From the NCBI GenBank assembly GCA_902805775.1, contig CADCUB010000053.1, forward strand, positions 1 to 42,999: 42,999 nt of DNA, in the 5' to 3' direction. Of this stretch, positions 23,312 to 33,196 are shown one piece after another (position 1 is the first letter of the stretch; each line of letters opens with the position of its first letter). The DNA is from an uncultured Frankineae bacterium. GTDB taxonomy: Bacteria; Actinomycetota; Actinomycetes; Mycobacteriales; SCTD01. Below the pieces are notes generated by a model, which was not told the origin of the DNA, did no database searches, and saw only the letters and a program-made list of their open reading frames with translations. The position numbers and the translations under genes are program-made.

Positions 23312-24571
23312 GTGACGCACCTCCGGATCAGCGACGCCGCCGAGCTGCTCGGCGTCTCCGACGACACCCTGCGGCGGTGGGCCGACCAGGGACGGCTGCA
23401 GCTCGTGCGCGGCGCCAACGGCCGCGCCGCCGTCGACGGTGCCGAGCTCGCCGCCCTGGCCCGGGAGCTGGCCGACGCCCCGGACCCCGGGGGAGCGGTC
23501 CGCTCGGCCCGCAACACGCTGCGCGGCATCGTCACCAAGGTCACCCGCGACACGGTGATGGCGCAGGTGGAGCTGCAGGCCGGGCCGTTCCGGGTGGTGT
23601 CGCTGCTGAGCCGGGAGGCTGCCGACGAGATGGCGCTCGAGGTCGGGACGGTCGCGCTGGCCTCGATCAAGGCCACCAACGTGGTCATCGAGCTCGACGA
23701 GCCCCCGCCCGCCCGGCGGGAGGCGCGCGCGGGCGCCGAGGCGGCTCCCGAGGGCTCGCCCCGGCCCCTCGGACGGGTGCGGGCCGGGCGCGCGCCGCGG
23801 GCGCTCGCGCTCGCCGTGCTGGCGGCTGCGCTGCTGGCCGGCTGCGGCGGGCAGGCCGAGAGCAGCGTTCCCGCGGCGCAGCAGGACGACGGCGGCGTGA
23901 CGGGCACGGTCGACGTCTTCGCCGCCGCGTCCCTGACGGAGGCGTTCGAGCGGATCGCCGACGACTTCGAGCAGGCCCACCCCGGGACGACGGTCGTGCT
24001 CAACCTCGGAGCCAGCTCGGCGCTGGCGCAGCAGATCGTCTCGGGAGCACCGGCGGACGTCTTCGCCGCCGCGAGCCCGGCGACGATGAAGACCGTCACC
24101 GACGCCGGTGACGCTTCCGACCCCGAGGTGTTCGCCCGCAACGCCCTCGAGATCGCGGTGCCGCCCGACAACCCCGGCCGGGTCGCCGGCCTGGCCGACC
24201 TGGCCGACCCCGAGCGCACGATCGCCCTGTGCGCCGCGGCGGTGCCGTGCGGCGCCGCGGCCGAGCAGGTGTTCGCGGCCGCCGGCCTGCGCGCGGCGCC
24301 GGACACCCTCGAGCAGGACGTCAAGGCGGCGCTCGCCAAGGTCCGCCTCGGGGAGGTCGACGCGGCGCTGGTCTACCGGACCGACGTGCTGTCGGCGGGC
24401 GACGAGGTCGAGGGCATCGCCTTCCCGGAGGCCGAGCAGGCGGTCAACGACTACCCCGTCGCGGCGCTGACCGACGCGCCCGACGCCGACGCGGCGGCGG
24501 CGTTCGTCGACCACGTCCTGTCCGAGAGCGGGCAGCAGGTCCTTGCCGACGCCGGCTTCCTCGCCCCGTGA
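23312..24571 (+). CDS. modA: HTH-TOBE regulator fused in frame to ModA molybdate-binding lipoprotein
   Basis: One open frame of 419 residues with three parts. Residues 1-55 are a MerR/excisionase-type helix-turn-helix (LRISDAAELLGVSDDTLRRW). Residues 67-128 are a TOBE/Mop oxyanion-binding domain (NTLRGIVTKVTRDTVMAQVE to ATNVVIEL). A basic Ala/Pro/Arg linker (129-161) leads to ALALAVLAAALLAGC, a lipoprotein-type signal with cysteine 178. Residues 198-419 are ModA, the extracellular molybdate-binding protein (VDVFAAASLTEAFERIADDF, LGASSALAQQIVSGAPADVF, QAVNDYPVA). In relatives the first two domains form a separate small protein. No stop separates them here. An internal GTG at 23777 could start a separate ModA, but its ribosome site is weak. 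It heads the modB-modC operon. Confidence 0.8.
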   Translation: MTHLRISDAAELLGVSDDTLRRWADQGRLQLVRGANGRAAVDGAELAALARELADAPDPGGAVRSARNTLRGIVTKVTRDTVMAQVELQAGPFRVVSLLSREAADEMALEVGTVALASIKATNVVIELDEPPPARREARAGAEAAPEGSPRPLGRVRAGRAPRALALAVLAAALLAGCGGQAESSVPAAQQDDGGVTGTVDVFAAASLTEAFERIADDFEQAHPGTTVVLNLGASSALAQQIVSGAPADVFAAASPATMKTVTDAGDASDPEVFARNALEIAVPPDNPGRVAGLADLADPERTIALCAAAVPCGAAAEQVFAAAGLRAAPDTLEQDVKAALAKVRLGEVDAALVYRTDVLSAGDEVEGIAFPEAEQAVNDYPVAALTDAPDADAAAAFVDHVLSESGQQVLADAGFLAP

Positions 24572-25403
24572 CGCGGGCTCCGTCCCGGGCGCCCGCCCGC
24601 GACGGAGCCGGGAGCGCGGGACGGGCCTGCCGCCCCTGCTGCTGGTGCCGGCCGGGCTGGCGCTGGCGTTCCTGGTCCTGCCCCTGCTCGCGCTGCTCGT
24701 GCGCGCCCCGTGGACGACCCTGCCCGAGCGGCTGACCGGCCCGGGCGTCGGGACGGCCCTGCGCCTGTCGCTGGTGTGCGCCGGCTCGGCGACGGTGCTG
24801 TGCCTGCTGCTGGGGGTGCCGCTGGCCTGGGTCCTGGCCCGGGCGACCTTCCCCGGTCGCCGGCTCGTGCGGGCGCTGGTCACCGTGCCGCTCGTCCTGC
24901 CGCCGGTGGTCGGCGGCGTGGCGCTGCTGCTGCTGCTGGGCCGGCGGGGGCTGCTCGGGCAGCACCTCGACGCGTGGTTCGGCATCACGCTGCCCTTCAC
25001 CACCCCCGCCGTCGTGATCGCCGAGGCGTTCGTCGCCATGCCGTTCCTGGTCATCGCGGTCGAGGGAGCGCTGCGGGGGGCCGACCGCCGCTACGAGGAC
25101 GCAGCCGCCACCCTCGGGGCCTCGCGCTGGACGGTCTTCCGGCGGGTGACGCTGCCGCTCGTCGCGCCCGGGATCAGCGCCGGCGCCGTGCTCTGCTTCG
25201 CGCGGGCGCTGGGGGAGTTCGGCGCCACGATCACCTTCGCCGGGAGCTACCCGGGCGTGACGCGCACGATGCCGGTCGAGGTCTACCTCGCCCTCGAGAG
25301 CGATCCGCAGTCGGCCGTGGTGCTCTCGCTCGTCCTGCTCGCCGTCTCGGTCCTCGTCCTGGTCAGCCTGCGTGACCGGTGGCTCACCGGCAGCGCCTCG
25401 TGA
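24543..25403 (+). CDS. modB: Molybdate ABC transporter permease ModB
   Basis: A permease of about 286 residues with five to six membrane helices. The first is LPPLLLVPAGLALAFLVLPL, a typical ModB beginning. The EAA loop reads YEDAAATLGASRWTVFRRVTLP, and AGAVLCFARALGEFGATITF is the CysW/ModB signature. The N-terminus is problematic. The only in-frame start that keeps the first helix is a TTG at 24543, overlapping modA by 29 bases. A GTG at 24568 forms the GTGA junction expected in this operon, but it is in another frame. Either the TTG is used or there is a one-base indel between 24571 and 24630. Its stop overlaps modC. Confidence 0.85.
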   Translation: MPTPASSPRDAGSVPGARPRRSRERGTGLPPLLLVPAGLALAFLVLPLLALLVRAPWTTLPERLTGPGVGTALRLSLVCAGSATVLCLLLGVPLAWVLARATFPGRRLVRALVTVPLVLPPVVGGVALLLLLGRRGLLGQHLDAWFGITLPFTTPAVVIAEAFVAMPFLVIAVEGALRGADRRYEDAAATLGASRWTVFRRVTLPLVAPGISAGAVLCFARALGEFGATITFAGSYPGVTRTMPVEVYLALESDPQSAVVLSLVLLAVSVLVLVSLRDRWLTGSAS

Positions 25404-26470
25404 GCGCCGGGCTGCACGCCCGGCTGCGCCTGGACCGCGGGAGCCTGGCCCTCGACGCCGAGCTCGAGGTCGCTCCGGGCACCGTCCTCGCCCTGCTCGG
25501 GCCGAACGGCGCCGGCAAGTCCAGCGCCCTGCAGGCGCTGGCCGGGCTGGTGCCGCTCGACGGCGGCAGCATCGAGCTCGCGGGCCGGGTGCTCGACCGG
25601 CCGGCCGACGGCACCTTCGTCCGGACGGCGGACCGCGAGGTCGGGATGGTCTTCCAGGACTACCTGCTGTTCCCGCACCTGAGCGCGCTGGAGAACGTCG
25701 CGTTCGGCCTGCGGGCCCGGGGGGTGCGTGCCGGGCAGGCGCGGCGCTCGGCGCGGGCGTGGCTCGAGCGCATGGGCCTGGACGGCTCGGCCTCGCTGCG
25801 CCCCGGCGCGCTGTCCGGCGGCCAGGCCCAGCGGGTGGCGCTGGCCCGCGCGCTGGCGCCCGGCCCCCGCCTGCTGCTGCTGGACGAGCCGCTCGCGGCG
25901 CTGGACGCCGGGACGCGCATGCACGTGCGCTCCGACCTGCGCTCCCACCTGGCCGACTACGCCGGCTGCACCGTGCTGGTCACCCACGACCCGCTCGACG
26001 CGATGGTGCTGGCCGACCACCTCGTGGTGCTCGAGCACGGTCGCACCGTCCAGTCGGGCCGGCCCGGCGACGTGGCCCGCGCCCCGCGCACGGACTACGT
26101 CGCCCGGCTCGTCGGCCTCAACCACTACCGGGGCCGGTCCCGCGGCGGCGCGGTCGAGCTGGACGGCGGCGGTGAGCTCACCACGGCAGACCCGCGGGAG
26201 GGACCGGTGTTCCTCGCCTTCCCGCCGTCGGCGGTCTCGCTGCACCGCACCCGGCCGGACGGCTCGGCCCGCAACGTGTGGCCGGGCCGCGTCGCCGGGC
26301 TCGAGCAGCACGCCGACACCGTGCGGGTGCAGCTGGAGGCGGAGCCGGCCGTGCTCGCCGACGTCACGACGGCCGCCGTGGCCGACCTCGAGCTCACCGT
26401 CGGCTCGTCGGTGTGGGCCGCGGTCAAGGCCACCGAGGTCCGGGCCTACCCCGGGGACCCGGCCCCCTGA
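25400..26470 (+). CDS. modC: Molybdate ABC transporter ATP-binding protein ModC
   Basis: A 356-residue ATPase that powers ModB. Walker A is GPNGAGKSS (about residues 34-42), the Q-loop VGMVFQDYLLFPHLS, the signature LSGGQAQRVALARAL, Walker B LLLLDEPLAALD, and the switch histidine is in VLVTHDPLDAM. Residues about 290-352 form a TOBE/Mop domain (NVWPGRVAGLEQHADTVRVQ to AVKATEVRAYP), which distinguishes ModC from other importer ATPases. The GTG overlaps the modB stop (GTGA). The operon is HTH-TOBE-modA, modB, modC. Confidence 0.93.
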   Translation: MSAGLHARLRLDRGSLALDAELEVAPGTVLALLGPNGAGKSSALQALAGLVPLDGGSIELAGRVLDRPADGTFVRTADREVGMVFQDYLLFPHLSALENVAFGLRARGVRAGQARRSARAWLERMGLDGSASLRPGALSGGQAQRVALARALAPGPRLLLLDEPLAALDAGTRMHVRSDLRSHLADYAGCTVLVTHDPLDAMVLADHLVVLEHGRTVQSGRPGDVARAPRTDYVARLVGLNHYRGRSRGGAVELDGGGELTTADPREGPVFLAFPPSAVSLHRTRPDGSARNVWPGRVAGLEQHADTVRVQLEAEPAVLADVTTAAVADLELTVGSSVWAAVKATEVRAYPGDPAP

Positions 26471-26535
26471 CCGCACGTGTGAGGCTCTGCACGCCGCCGG
26501 TCGGTCGGCGGCACGGACTGTCGGGAGCGAAGAGC

Positions 26536-27921
26536 ATGAGCAGTCGGGCTGACGCCGTCGTCCTGTTCGGGGCGACCGGCGACCTGGTGCGCAAGAAGCT
26601 GATGCCGGCGCTGTACGAGCTGGCCAAGGTCGGCCGGCTCGGCGTACCGGTCATCGGCGTGGCCCGGTCGGCGTGGGAGGACGAGCGGCTGCGCTCGCAC
26701 GCCCGCGAGTCGGTCGAGGCCACCGGCCGCGGTCCCGTCGACGAGGCGGCCTTCGGCGAGCTGGCGCAGAGCCTGTCGATGCTCGTCGGCGACTACGGCG
26801 ACGCGGCGCTGTACGACGAGCTGGCGCAACGGCTGCAGGGGGCGCAGCGGCCGGTGTTCTACCTGGCGATCCCGCCGTCGGTGTTCGCCAAGGTCGTGCA
26901 GGGGCTGGCCAGCGCCGGCCTGGCCGCGCGCGGGCGGGTCATCGTGGAGAAGCCGTTCGGCCGCGACCAGGAGTCGGCCCGTGAGCTCAACGGCTGGCTC
27001 GCCGGCGCCTTCGACCAGCAGTCGATCTTCCGGATCGACCACTACCTGGGCAAGGAGTCGGTGGAGGGCCTGCTGGTCTTCCGGTTCGCCAACACGTTCC
27101 TCGAGCCGTTCTGGAACCGCAACCACGTCGCCGGCGTGCAGATCACGCTCGGCGAGGCCTTCGGGACCGAGGGCCGGGCCGGCTTCTACGACGGTGTCGG
27201 CGCGGTGCGCGACGTGCTGCAGAACCACCTGCTGCAGGTCGTGGCGCTGCTGGCCATGGAGCCGCCGATCGCCGACGACGCCGACGCCTACCGCGACGAG
27301 GAGGTCAAGGTCCTGCGCCAGATCTCACCGCTCGAGCCGCGCAACACCGTGCGCGGGCAGTACGTCGGCTACCTCGACGAGGACGGCGTGGGGGAGGACT
27401 CGACCACCGAGACCTTCGTGTCGACCTGCCTGACGATCGAGTCGTGGCGGTGGGCGGGCGTGCCGTTCTACCTGCGCACCGGCAAGCACATGCCGGGCAG
27501 CGCCACCGAGGCGGTCGTCGAGCTGCGCCGCCCGCCGCGGCTGCTGTTCGCCGGTCAGGACGCCGACGTCCCCAGCACCAACCTGGTGCGCTTCCGGCTC
27601 GGGCACAGCGACGGCGTGACGATGTCGGTGCAGGCCAAGGCCCCCGGCGCCCGGACGGTCACCCAGCCGGTCGACCTGCGGGTCGACTTCGAGTCGGCCC
27701 TGGGCCACCGCCGGGAGGCGTACGAGCGGCTGCTCGACGACGCGATGGACGGCCGCCGTCACCGCTTCGCCCGCGAGGACACGATCGAGGAGGAGTGGCG
27801 CATCGTCGCGCCGATCCTCGACCTGCCCGACCGTCCCGTCCCCTACTACAAGGGCACCTGGGGACCGCCGTCGACCCACCCGCCCGCGGGCGGGTGGCAC
27901 GAGGTCGCGCTGCGCAGCTGA
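26536..27921 (+). CDS. zwf: Glucose-6-phosphate dehydrogenase
   Basis: A 461-residue enzyme that oxidises glucose 6-phosphate to 6-phosphogluconolactone with NAD(P), feeding the pentose phosphate route. VVLFGATGDLVRKKLMPAL is the nucleotide-binding start, VIVEKPFGRD follows, RIDHYLGKESV holds the substrate-binding and catalytic histidine (about residues 170-180), and FWNRNHVAGVQITLGEAFG is family-typical. The C-terminus ends PYYKGTWGP. It is shorter than the usual 490-510 residues and stands alone, without the tkt-tal-opcA-pgl neighbours common in actinobacteria, so it is probably a second isoform. Cofactor preference is not evident. Confidence 0.93.
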   Translation: MSSRADAVVLFGATGDLVRKKLMPALYELAKVGRLGVPVIGVARSAWEDERLRSHARESVEATGRGPVDEAAFGELAQSLSMLVGDYGDAALYDELAQRLQGAQRPVFYLAIPPSVFAKVVQGLASAGLAARGRVIVEKPFGRDQESARELNGWLAGAFDQQSIFRIDHYLGKESVEGLLVFRFANTFLEPFWNRNHVAGVQITLGEAFGTEGRAGFYDGVGAVRDVLQNHLLQVVALLAMEPPIADDADAYRDEEVKVLRQISPLEPRNTVRGQYVGYLDEDGVGEDSTTETFVSTCLTIESWRWAGVPFYLRTGKHMPGSATEAVVELRRPPRLLFAGQDADVPSTNLVRFRLGHSDGVTMSVQAKAPGARTVTQPVDLRVDFESALGHRREAYERLLDDAMDGRRHRFAREDTIEEEWRIVAPILDLPDRPVPYYKGTWGPPSTHPPAGGWHEVALRS

Positions 27922-27937
27922 GGGCGCGCGGTACGGC

Positions 27938-28083
27938 TCAGGCGTCGCCGACCAGCTCGTCGACCACGCCGGTGCCCGCGCACGTGGGGCAGCTGCCCCC
28001 GTCCCGCTCGCCCCTGCCCGCGCAGTCGGGGCAGGAGGCCTGGCCGACCTGGTCGCCGTCCGAACCCGGCTCGCCGGGCGTGC

Positions 28084-28087
<4 letters not shown>
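27938..28087 (-). CDS. DnaJ-type zinc-finger peptide, 49 residues
   Basis: A very small protein with two CxxCxGxG-type motifs, CPDCAGRG and CPTCAGTG, separated by eight residues. This is the zinc-binding unit of the DnaJ cysteine-rich domain, here without a J domain. The N-terminus is acidic and Gly-rich. The GTG start overlaps the thiolase stop by four bases (GTGA), good evidence for coupled translation. Single-unit zinc ribbons of this kind can stabilise partner proteins, but nothing here shows a function. Confidence 0.65.
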
Positions 28088-29279
<1,192 letters not shown>

Positions 29280-29283
<4 letters not shown>

Positions 29284-30233
29284 GCGGTCTCCCGTCGCTC
29301 GGCCGGCCCGGTCGCCCGGGCGGCGGTGCGCAGCAGCCTGCCACGGCCGGTCCGCACGGGAGTCACGACCAGCGCCACTCCCAGCGCGGCGACCGCCACC
29401 CCGGCCAGGGAGAGGGGGGCGAGCCGCTCGTCGAACATCAGGTAGGCCTCCACGGCGACCGCCGGCGGGACCAGGTAGAGCAGGCTGGAGACGCCGGAGG
29501 CGGTCCCGCGCCGCAGCAGGAGCAGCAGGAGCAGGACGGCACCGAGCGAGAGCACCAGGACCAGCCAGACGAGCGCTGCCGCGAGCTGCGGGGTCCAGTC
29601 GAGCCGGCGCTGGCCGGTGCCGAGCGCGACGGCGGTCAGCACGACGGCTGCGGCGGCGTACTGCACCGCCGTGCCCCACACCAGCGGGATGCCGTCGCCA
29701 CGGCGCTTCTGGTGCAGGGTCGCGACGGTGCCGGAGGCCAGGGCGACCAGGCACGACACGAGCCCCGACGCGGGCAGGGCGGCGGCCGACCCGGCCGCCG
29801 CCGCGAGCCCGGGCCCGACGACCAGCGCCACGCCGGTGACGCCGAGCACCAGTCCCAGCCACTGCCGGGCGACCAGGCGCTCGTCGAGGATCCGGCCGGC
29901 GAGCACCGCGGTGAGCACCGGCTGCAGGCTGACGACGACGGCCGAGACGCCGGCGGGCACGCCGACGGAGATGGCGTGGAAGACGCCGCCGAGGTAGCCC
30001 GCGTGCAGGAACAGCCCCACGACGGCCGCGTCGCCGTACGCCCGCGGCGCCGGCATCGCGACCGAGCGCAGGGCGACCGCGAGCGCCCCGAGCAGCAGGG
30101 CGGCCAGCACCATCCGCAGCGCCAGCAGGGGGAACGGGTCGGCGTAGGGCAGGCCGTACTTCGCCCCGACGAAGCCGGTGCTCCACAGCAGCACGAACAC
30201 CGCGGGACCGCCGAGGCGCAGCAGGGCGTCCAC
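29280..30233 (-). CDS. DMT-superfamily (EamA) transporter
   Basis: A 317-residue membrane protein with ten predicted helices in two EamA repeats. The first repeat contains LLWSTGFVGAKYGLPYADPFPLLALR; the second contains SSLLYLVPPAVAVEAYLMFDERLAPLS, both typical of YdcZ/RhaT-like drug/metabolite exporters. The GTG at 30233 is chosen because it places the first helix at the N-terminus; the frame continues upstream into the GNAT gene. It starts 17 bp after the GNAT stop and overlaps the thiolase start. Substrate unknown. Confidence 0.87.
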
Positions 30234-30250
30234 CTGGTTCGACCGCGCCG

Positions 30251-30763
30251 CTACAGCTGGGAGAAGGCGGGGGCGTAGCGGAAGGTGCCGACCGGAGCGC
30301 CCTGCCAGGCCGTCAGCGTGCGGATCTGGAAGTGCCGGCCCCACGCCGGCTCCGGCGGGAGCACGCCGAGGTCCTCGGCGCGCACGAAGCCGAAGCGGCC
30401 GTAGTAGGCGGGGTCGCCCAGCAGCACGACGGCGGGCGCGCCCAGGGCGTCCGCGGCGCCGAGCACGGTGTGCATCAGCGCCGACCCGACACCGCGGCGC
30501 TGGTCGCCCGGCAGCACGCCGAGCGGCCCCAGGCCCAGCGAGGCGGCCCCGTCGACGGTGGCCCGGCTGCAGGTGACGTGGCCGACGACCTCGTCACCGC
30601 GCAGGGCGACGAAGGACAGCTCGGGCACCGTGTCGGCGGCCACCCGCAGCAGCTCGACCAGCCGCGCCTCGGGGACGTCGCGGGCCCCCGGGCCGCCGAA
30701 GGCGGCGGTGTGCACGGCGCCGACCACGTCGCGGTCCTCGGGCACCTCCCGCCGCACCAGCAC
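30251..30763 (-). CDS. GNAT N-acetyltransferase (YhbS-like)
   Basis: A 170-residue acetyltransferase. The acetyl-CoA loop is LPGDQRRGVGSALMH (about residues 84-98, with the Q/R-x-x-G-x-G/A pattern), followed by VVLLGDPAYYGRFGFVRAED, characteristic of the YhbS/YjdJ group. The C-terminus GTFRYAPAF also matches that group. The acceptor is not known. It starts 7 bp after the upstream oxidoreductase gene. Confidence 0.88.
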   Translation of the reverse strand: MLVRREVPEDRDVVGAVHTAAFGGPGARDVPEARLVELLRVAADTVPELSFVALRGDEVVGHVTCSRATVDGAASLGLGPLGVLPGDQRRGVGSALMHTVLGAADALGAPAVVLLGDPAYYGRFGFVRAEDLGVLPPEPAWGRHFQIRTLTAWQGAPVGTFRYAPAFSQL

Positions 30764-30770
30764 CGTCGGC

Positions 30771-31808
30771 TCAGCGCCCCAGCGCGCCGCGGACCAGGGG
30801 TGCCACCCGCGTCCCGAGCAGCTCGATGCCGTGCAGCAGGTCCTCGTGGGCCAGCCGGACGTTGGTCATCTGCAGCGACAGGCGCGCGACGCCGCCGAGG
30901 TCGTCGGAGATCCGCAGCGCCTTGGCCGCCACCGTGTCGGGGTCGCCGATGAGGAACGCGCCGTCCGGCTCGAGCATCGCGTCGTACTGCGCGCGCACCG
31001 GTGGTCCGAAGCCGCGCTCCTGGCCGATCTTGGTGAACATCTGCGCCCACCCCGGGTAGAACTCGTCGGCGGCCCGCGAGTCGCTGTCGGCCACGTAGCC
31101 GAAGCAGTGCAGCCCGACCCGGAGCGCCGCGGGGTCGTGGCCGGCGCGCCGGCCGGCCTCCCGGTAGAGGTCGACCAGCGGCCGGAACCGCGCCGGCTGC
31201 CCGCCGATGATCGCCACCATCAGCGGCAGCCCGAGCGCGCCGGCGCGCACGAACGACGCGGGCGTCCCGCCGACGCCGACCCAGATCGGCAGCGGGTCCT
31301 GCAGCGGCCGCGGGTAGACCCCCTGACCGGTCAGCGGCGGACGGTGCCGCCCGGACCAGGTGACCCGCTCATGCTCGCGGATGCGCAGCAGCAGGTCGAG
31401 CTTCTCGGCGAACAACGAGTCGTAGTCCTCGAGCGCGAGCCCGAACAGCGGGAACGCCTCGGTGAACGACCCCCGCCCCACGACGAGGTCCATCCGGCCG
31501 GCGCTGACGAGGTCGAGCGTGGCGAACTCCTGGAACACCCGCACGGGATCGCTCGCGCTCAGCACCGCGACGGCGCTGCTGAGCCGGATCCTCGTGGTCC
31601 TCGCCGCCGCGGCGGCCAGCAGGACCGCCGGCGCCGAGTCGAGGTACTCCGGCCGGTGGTGCTCGCCGATGCCGTAGGAGTCCAGGCCGACCTGGTCGGC
31701 CCGCTCGACCTCCTCGAGCAGGTGCCGCACGCGCTCCACCGGCGTCACGTCCCGGCCCGTCCCCGGGTCGGTGACGATCGAGACGAAGCTGTCGATGCCG
31801 ATGTCCAC
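30771..31808 (-). CDS. LLM-class (luciferase-like) flavin-dependent oxidoreductase
   Basis: A 345-residue bacterial-luciferase-fold monooxygenase. The SYGIGEHHRPEYLDSAPAVL block (about residues 45-64), the LSSAVAVLSASDPVRVFQEF strand and the flavin-binding region VVGRGSFTEAFPLFG are typical. It uses reduced FMN or F420 and oxygen in most relatives; the substrate is not predictable. It is the first gene of a compact five-gene leftward set (LLM, GNAT, EamA, thiolase, zinc-finger peptide) with gaps of 17 bp or less. The ATG at 31808 is preceded by a GGAG in the sequence CCGAGGAGACCCGTGG. Confidence 0.88.
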   Translation of the reverse strand: MDIGIDSFVSIVTDPGTGRDVTPVERVRHLLEEVERADQVGLDSYGIGEHHRPEYLDSAPAVLLAAAAARTTRIRLSSAVAVLSASDPVRVFQEFATLDLVSAGRMDLVVGRGSFTEAFPLFGLALEDYDSLFAEKLDLLLRIREHERVTWSGRHRPPLTGQGVYPRPLQDPLPIWVGVGGTPASFVRAGALGLPLMVAIIGGQPARFRPLVDLYREAGRRAGHDPAALRVGLHCFGYVADSDSRAADEFYPGWAQMFTKIGQERGFGPPVRAQYDAMLEPDGAFLIGDPDTVAAKALRISDDLGGVARLSLQMTNVRLAHEDLLHGIELLGTRVAPLVRGALGR

Positions 31809-31880
31809 GGGTCTCCTCGGAGCGTGCCGACCGGGCGGGGCTCGGCGCAGGAGCGCGCTACCCGCCGGCGGCAGGCAGGC

Positions 31881-32090
31881 TCAGGACGAGTCCTGCGTCG
31901 ACCCGCCCAGGTCGGACTTCAGCTCCTGCATGACGGTGTTGGGGCCGTCGACCTCGCGTACGCCCCGCAGCGCCTCGACGAGCGCGTCGTCGGCGCCGTT
32001 CGACCGCGCCAGCTCGGCGAGCTGCTCGCCGTCCATCGGATACTCCGCGCCCTTGAGCGCCTTCTGCACCTCGGTCACCTGGAAGCCCAT
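31881..32090 (-). CDS. DUF2795 family protein
   Basis: A 69-residue soluble protein matching DUF2795: an alternating helical repeat with VQKALKGAEYPMDGEQLAE, then ARSNGADDALVEALRGV and EVDGPNTVMQEL. The family is widespread in actinobacteria and its function is unknown. The ATG has a modest ribosome site. It stands between the LLM operon and a glycosyltransferase gene on the same strand. Confidence 0.8.
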   Translation of the reverse strand: MGFQVTEVQKALKGAEYPMDGEQLAELARSNGADDALVEALRGVREVDGPNTVMQELKSDLGGSTQDSS

Positions 32091-32147
32091 GTGCGGGCCG
32101 CTACCCCGGCCGCTCCCGGTCCATGCTCCCGGTCCGTGCTCTGGTCC

Positions 32148-33128
32148 TCACCCGACGGCTCGGCTCCGGCCGGCGCTCGCCTCCAGCACCCTCGTCCAGT
32201 CCCGGACGAACCGCTCGATGCCGAAGCGCTCCGCGGCCACGGCCCGCGCCCCGGCGGACAGCGCCGCGGCCTCGTCCCGGTCGGCGAGCAGGCGCCGCAG
32301 GTGCGGGACGAGCCGCTCCGGATCGGTCTCGACGTAGCCGTTGACGCCGTTGCGCACGGCGGTCGCCATCTCGGTGGTCGCCAGGCCGACGACGGGCAGG
32401 CCGAGCGCCATGGCCTCGCACACGGCCAGCCCCAGCGAGGTGTAGCGGATCGGGTTGAAGAACACGCGGTACGCCGGCAGCCGCCGGTGGAGCTGCGCCA
32501 GCGGGACGTCGCCCAGCCAGGTGGCGTGGCGGCCGCCGTCCATGCCGGCGAGGTCGACCGGGACCGAGGCGGCCACCCGCTCGAAGACGTCGGGCCCCAG
32601 CCGGCGTCCGCGGTTCCAGAGGTTGTTGACCACCGTGACCGCCCGGGGGGTGGCTCCCGTCCACTCCGGGGCGTCCGTGGGCACCTTCACCCCGTGGTCG
32701 ACGACGGTCGACGGCGTGCGCCCGCTGTCCCACATCAGCGCGTTGAAGGCCGTGACGTGCACGAGCAGGGCGTCCGGGTCCTGGACGGGGTGCAGCGCCT
32801 CGTTGGGCCACCGCGGCGGCGGGTCGTGCTCCACGTGCACCCGCGGCAGGGCGCCGACGCGGTCGCCGAGCAGCTCGTGCCGGTCGTGCTCCCAGTTGGC
32901 CCGGGACTGGGTCAGGACGAGGTCGACGTCGAGCTCGCGCACCTGCTCGGCAGGCACCTCCACGACGTTGTCGCCCCAGGTGAAGGTCGGGCCGCGCCCG
33001 CCGTATCCGGCGCTGCGGTCCGGCCGCACCGGCAGCAGCCACGTGACGGGGACCGAGGTCAGGTAGTTGAGGTAGGACCCGTGGACGTGCCAGGTGAGCA
33101 CGCGCAGGGGGCGGTCGGGGGACGGCAC
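32148..33128 (-). CDS. Glycosyltransferase (GT4/GT-B type)
   Basis: A 326-residue GT-B enzyme. The N-terminal half begins LRVLTWHVHGSYLNYLTSVP. The C-terminal donor-binding half has the recognisable pattern FFNPIRYTSLGLAVCEAMALGLPVVGLATTEM, where the family's E-x7-E motif is represented by the GLAVCEAMA helix, then NGYVETDPERLVPHL. It starts with GTG and diverges from a GT9 gene with a 68-bp spacer, so it is part of the heptose/glycosyl cluster. Donor and acceptor are not identifiable. Confidence 0.85.
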   Translation of the reverse strand: MPSPDRPLRVLTWHVHGSYLNYLTSVPVTWLLPVRPDRSAGYGGRGPTFTWGDNVVEVPAEQVRELDVDLVLTQSRANWEHDRHELLGDRVGALPRVHVEHDPPPRWPNEALHPVQDPDALLVHVTAFNALMWDSGRTPSTVVDHGVKVPTDAPEWTGATPRAVTVVNNLWNRGRRLGPDVFERVAASVPVDLAGMDGGRHATWLGDVPLAQLHRRLPAYRVFFNPIRYTSLGLAVCEAMALGLPVVGLATTEMATAVRNGVNGYVETDPERLVPHLRRLLADRDEAAALSAGARAVAAERFGIERFVRDWTRVLEASAGRSRAVG

Positions 33129-33196
33129 CCGGCGCCCGTGCCCGGTCGGGCTGAGCGGAAACGAGCGCGCTCCCCGCCCCTCCTAGAGTCGAGGCG

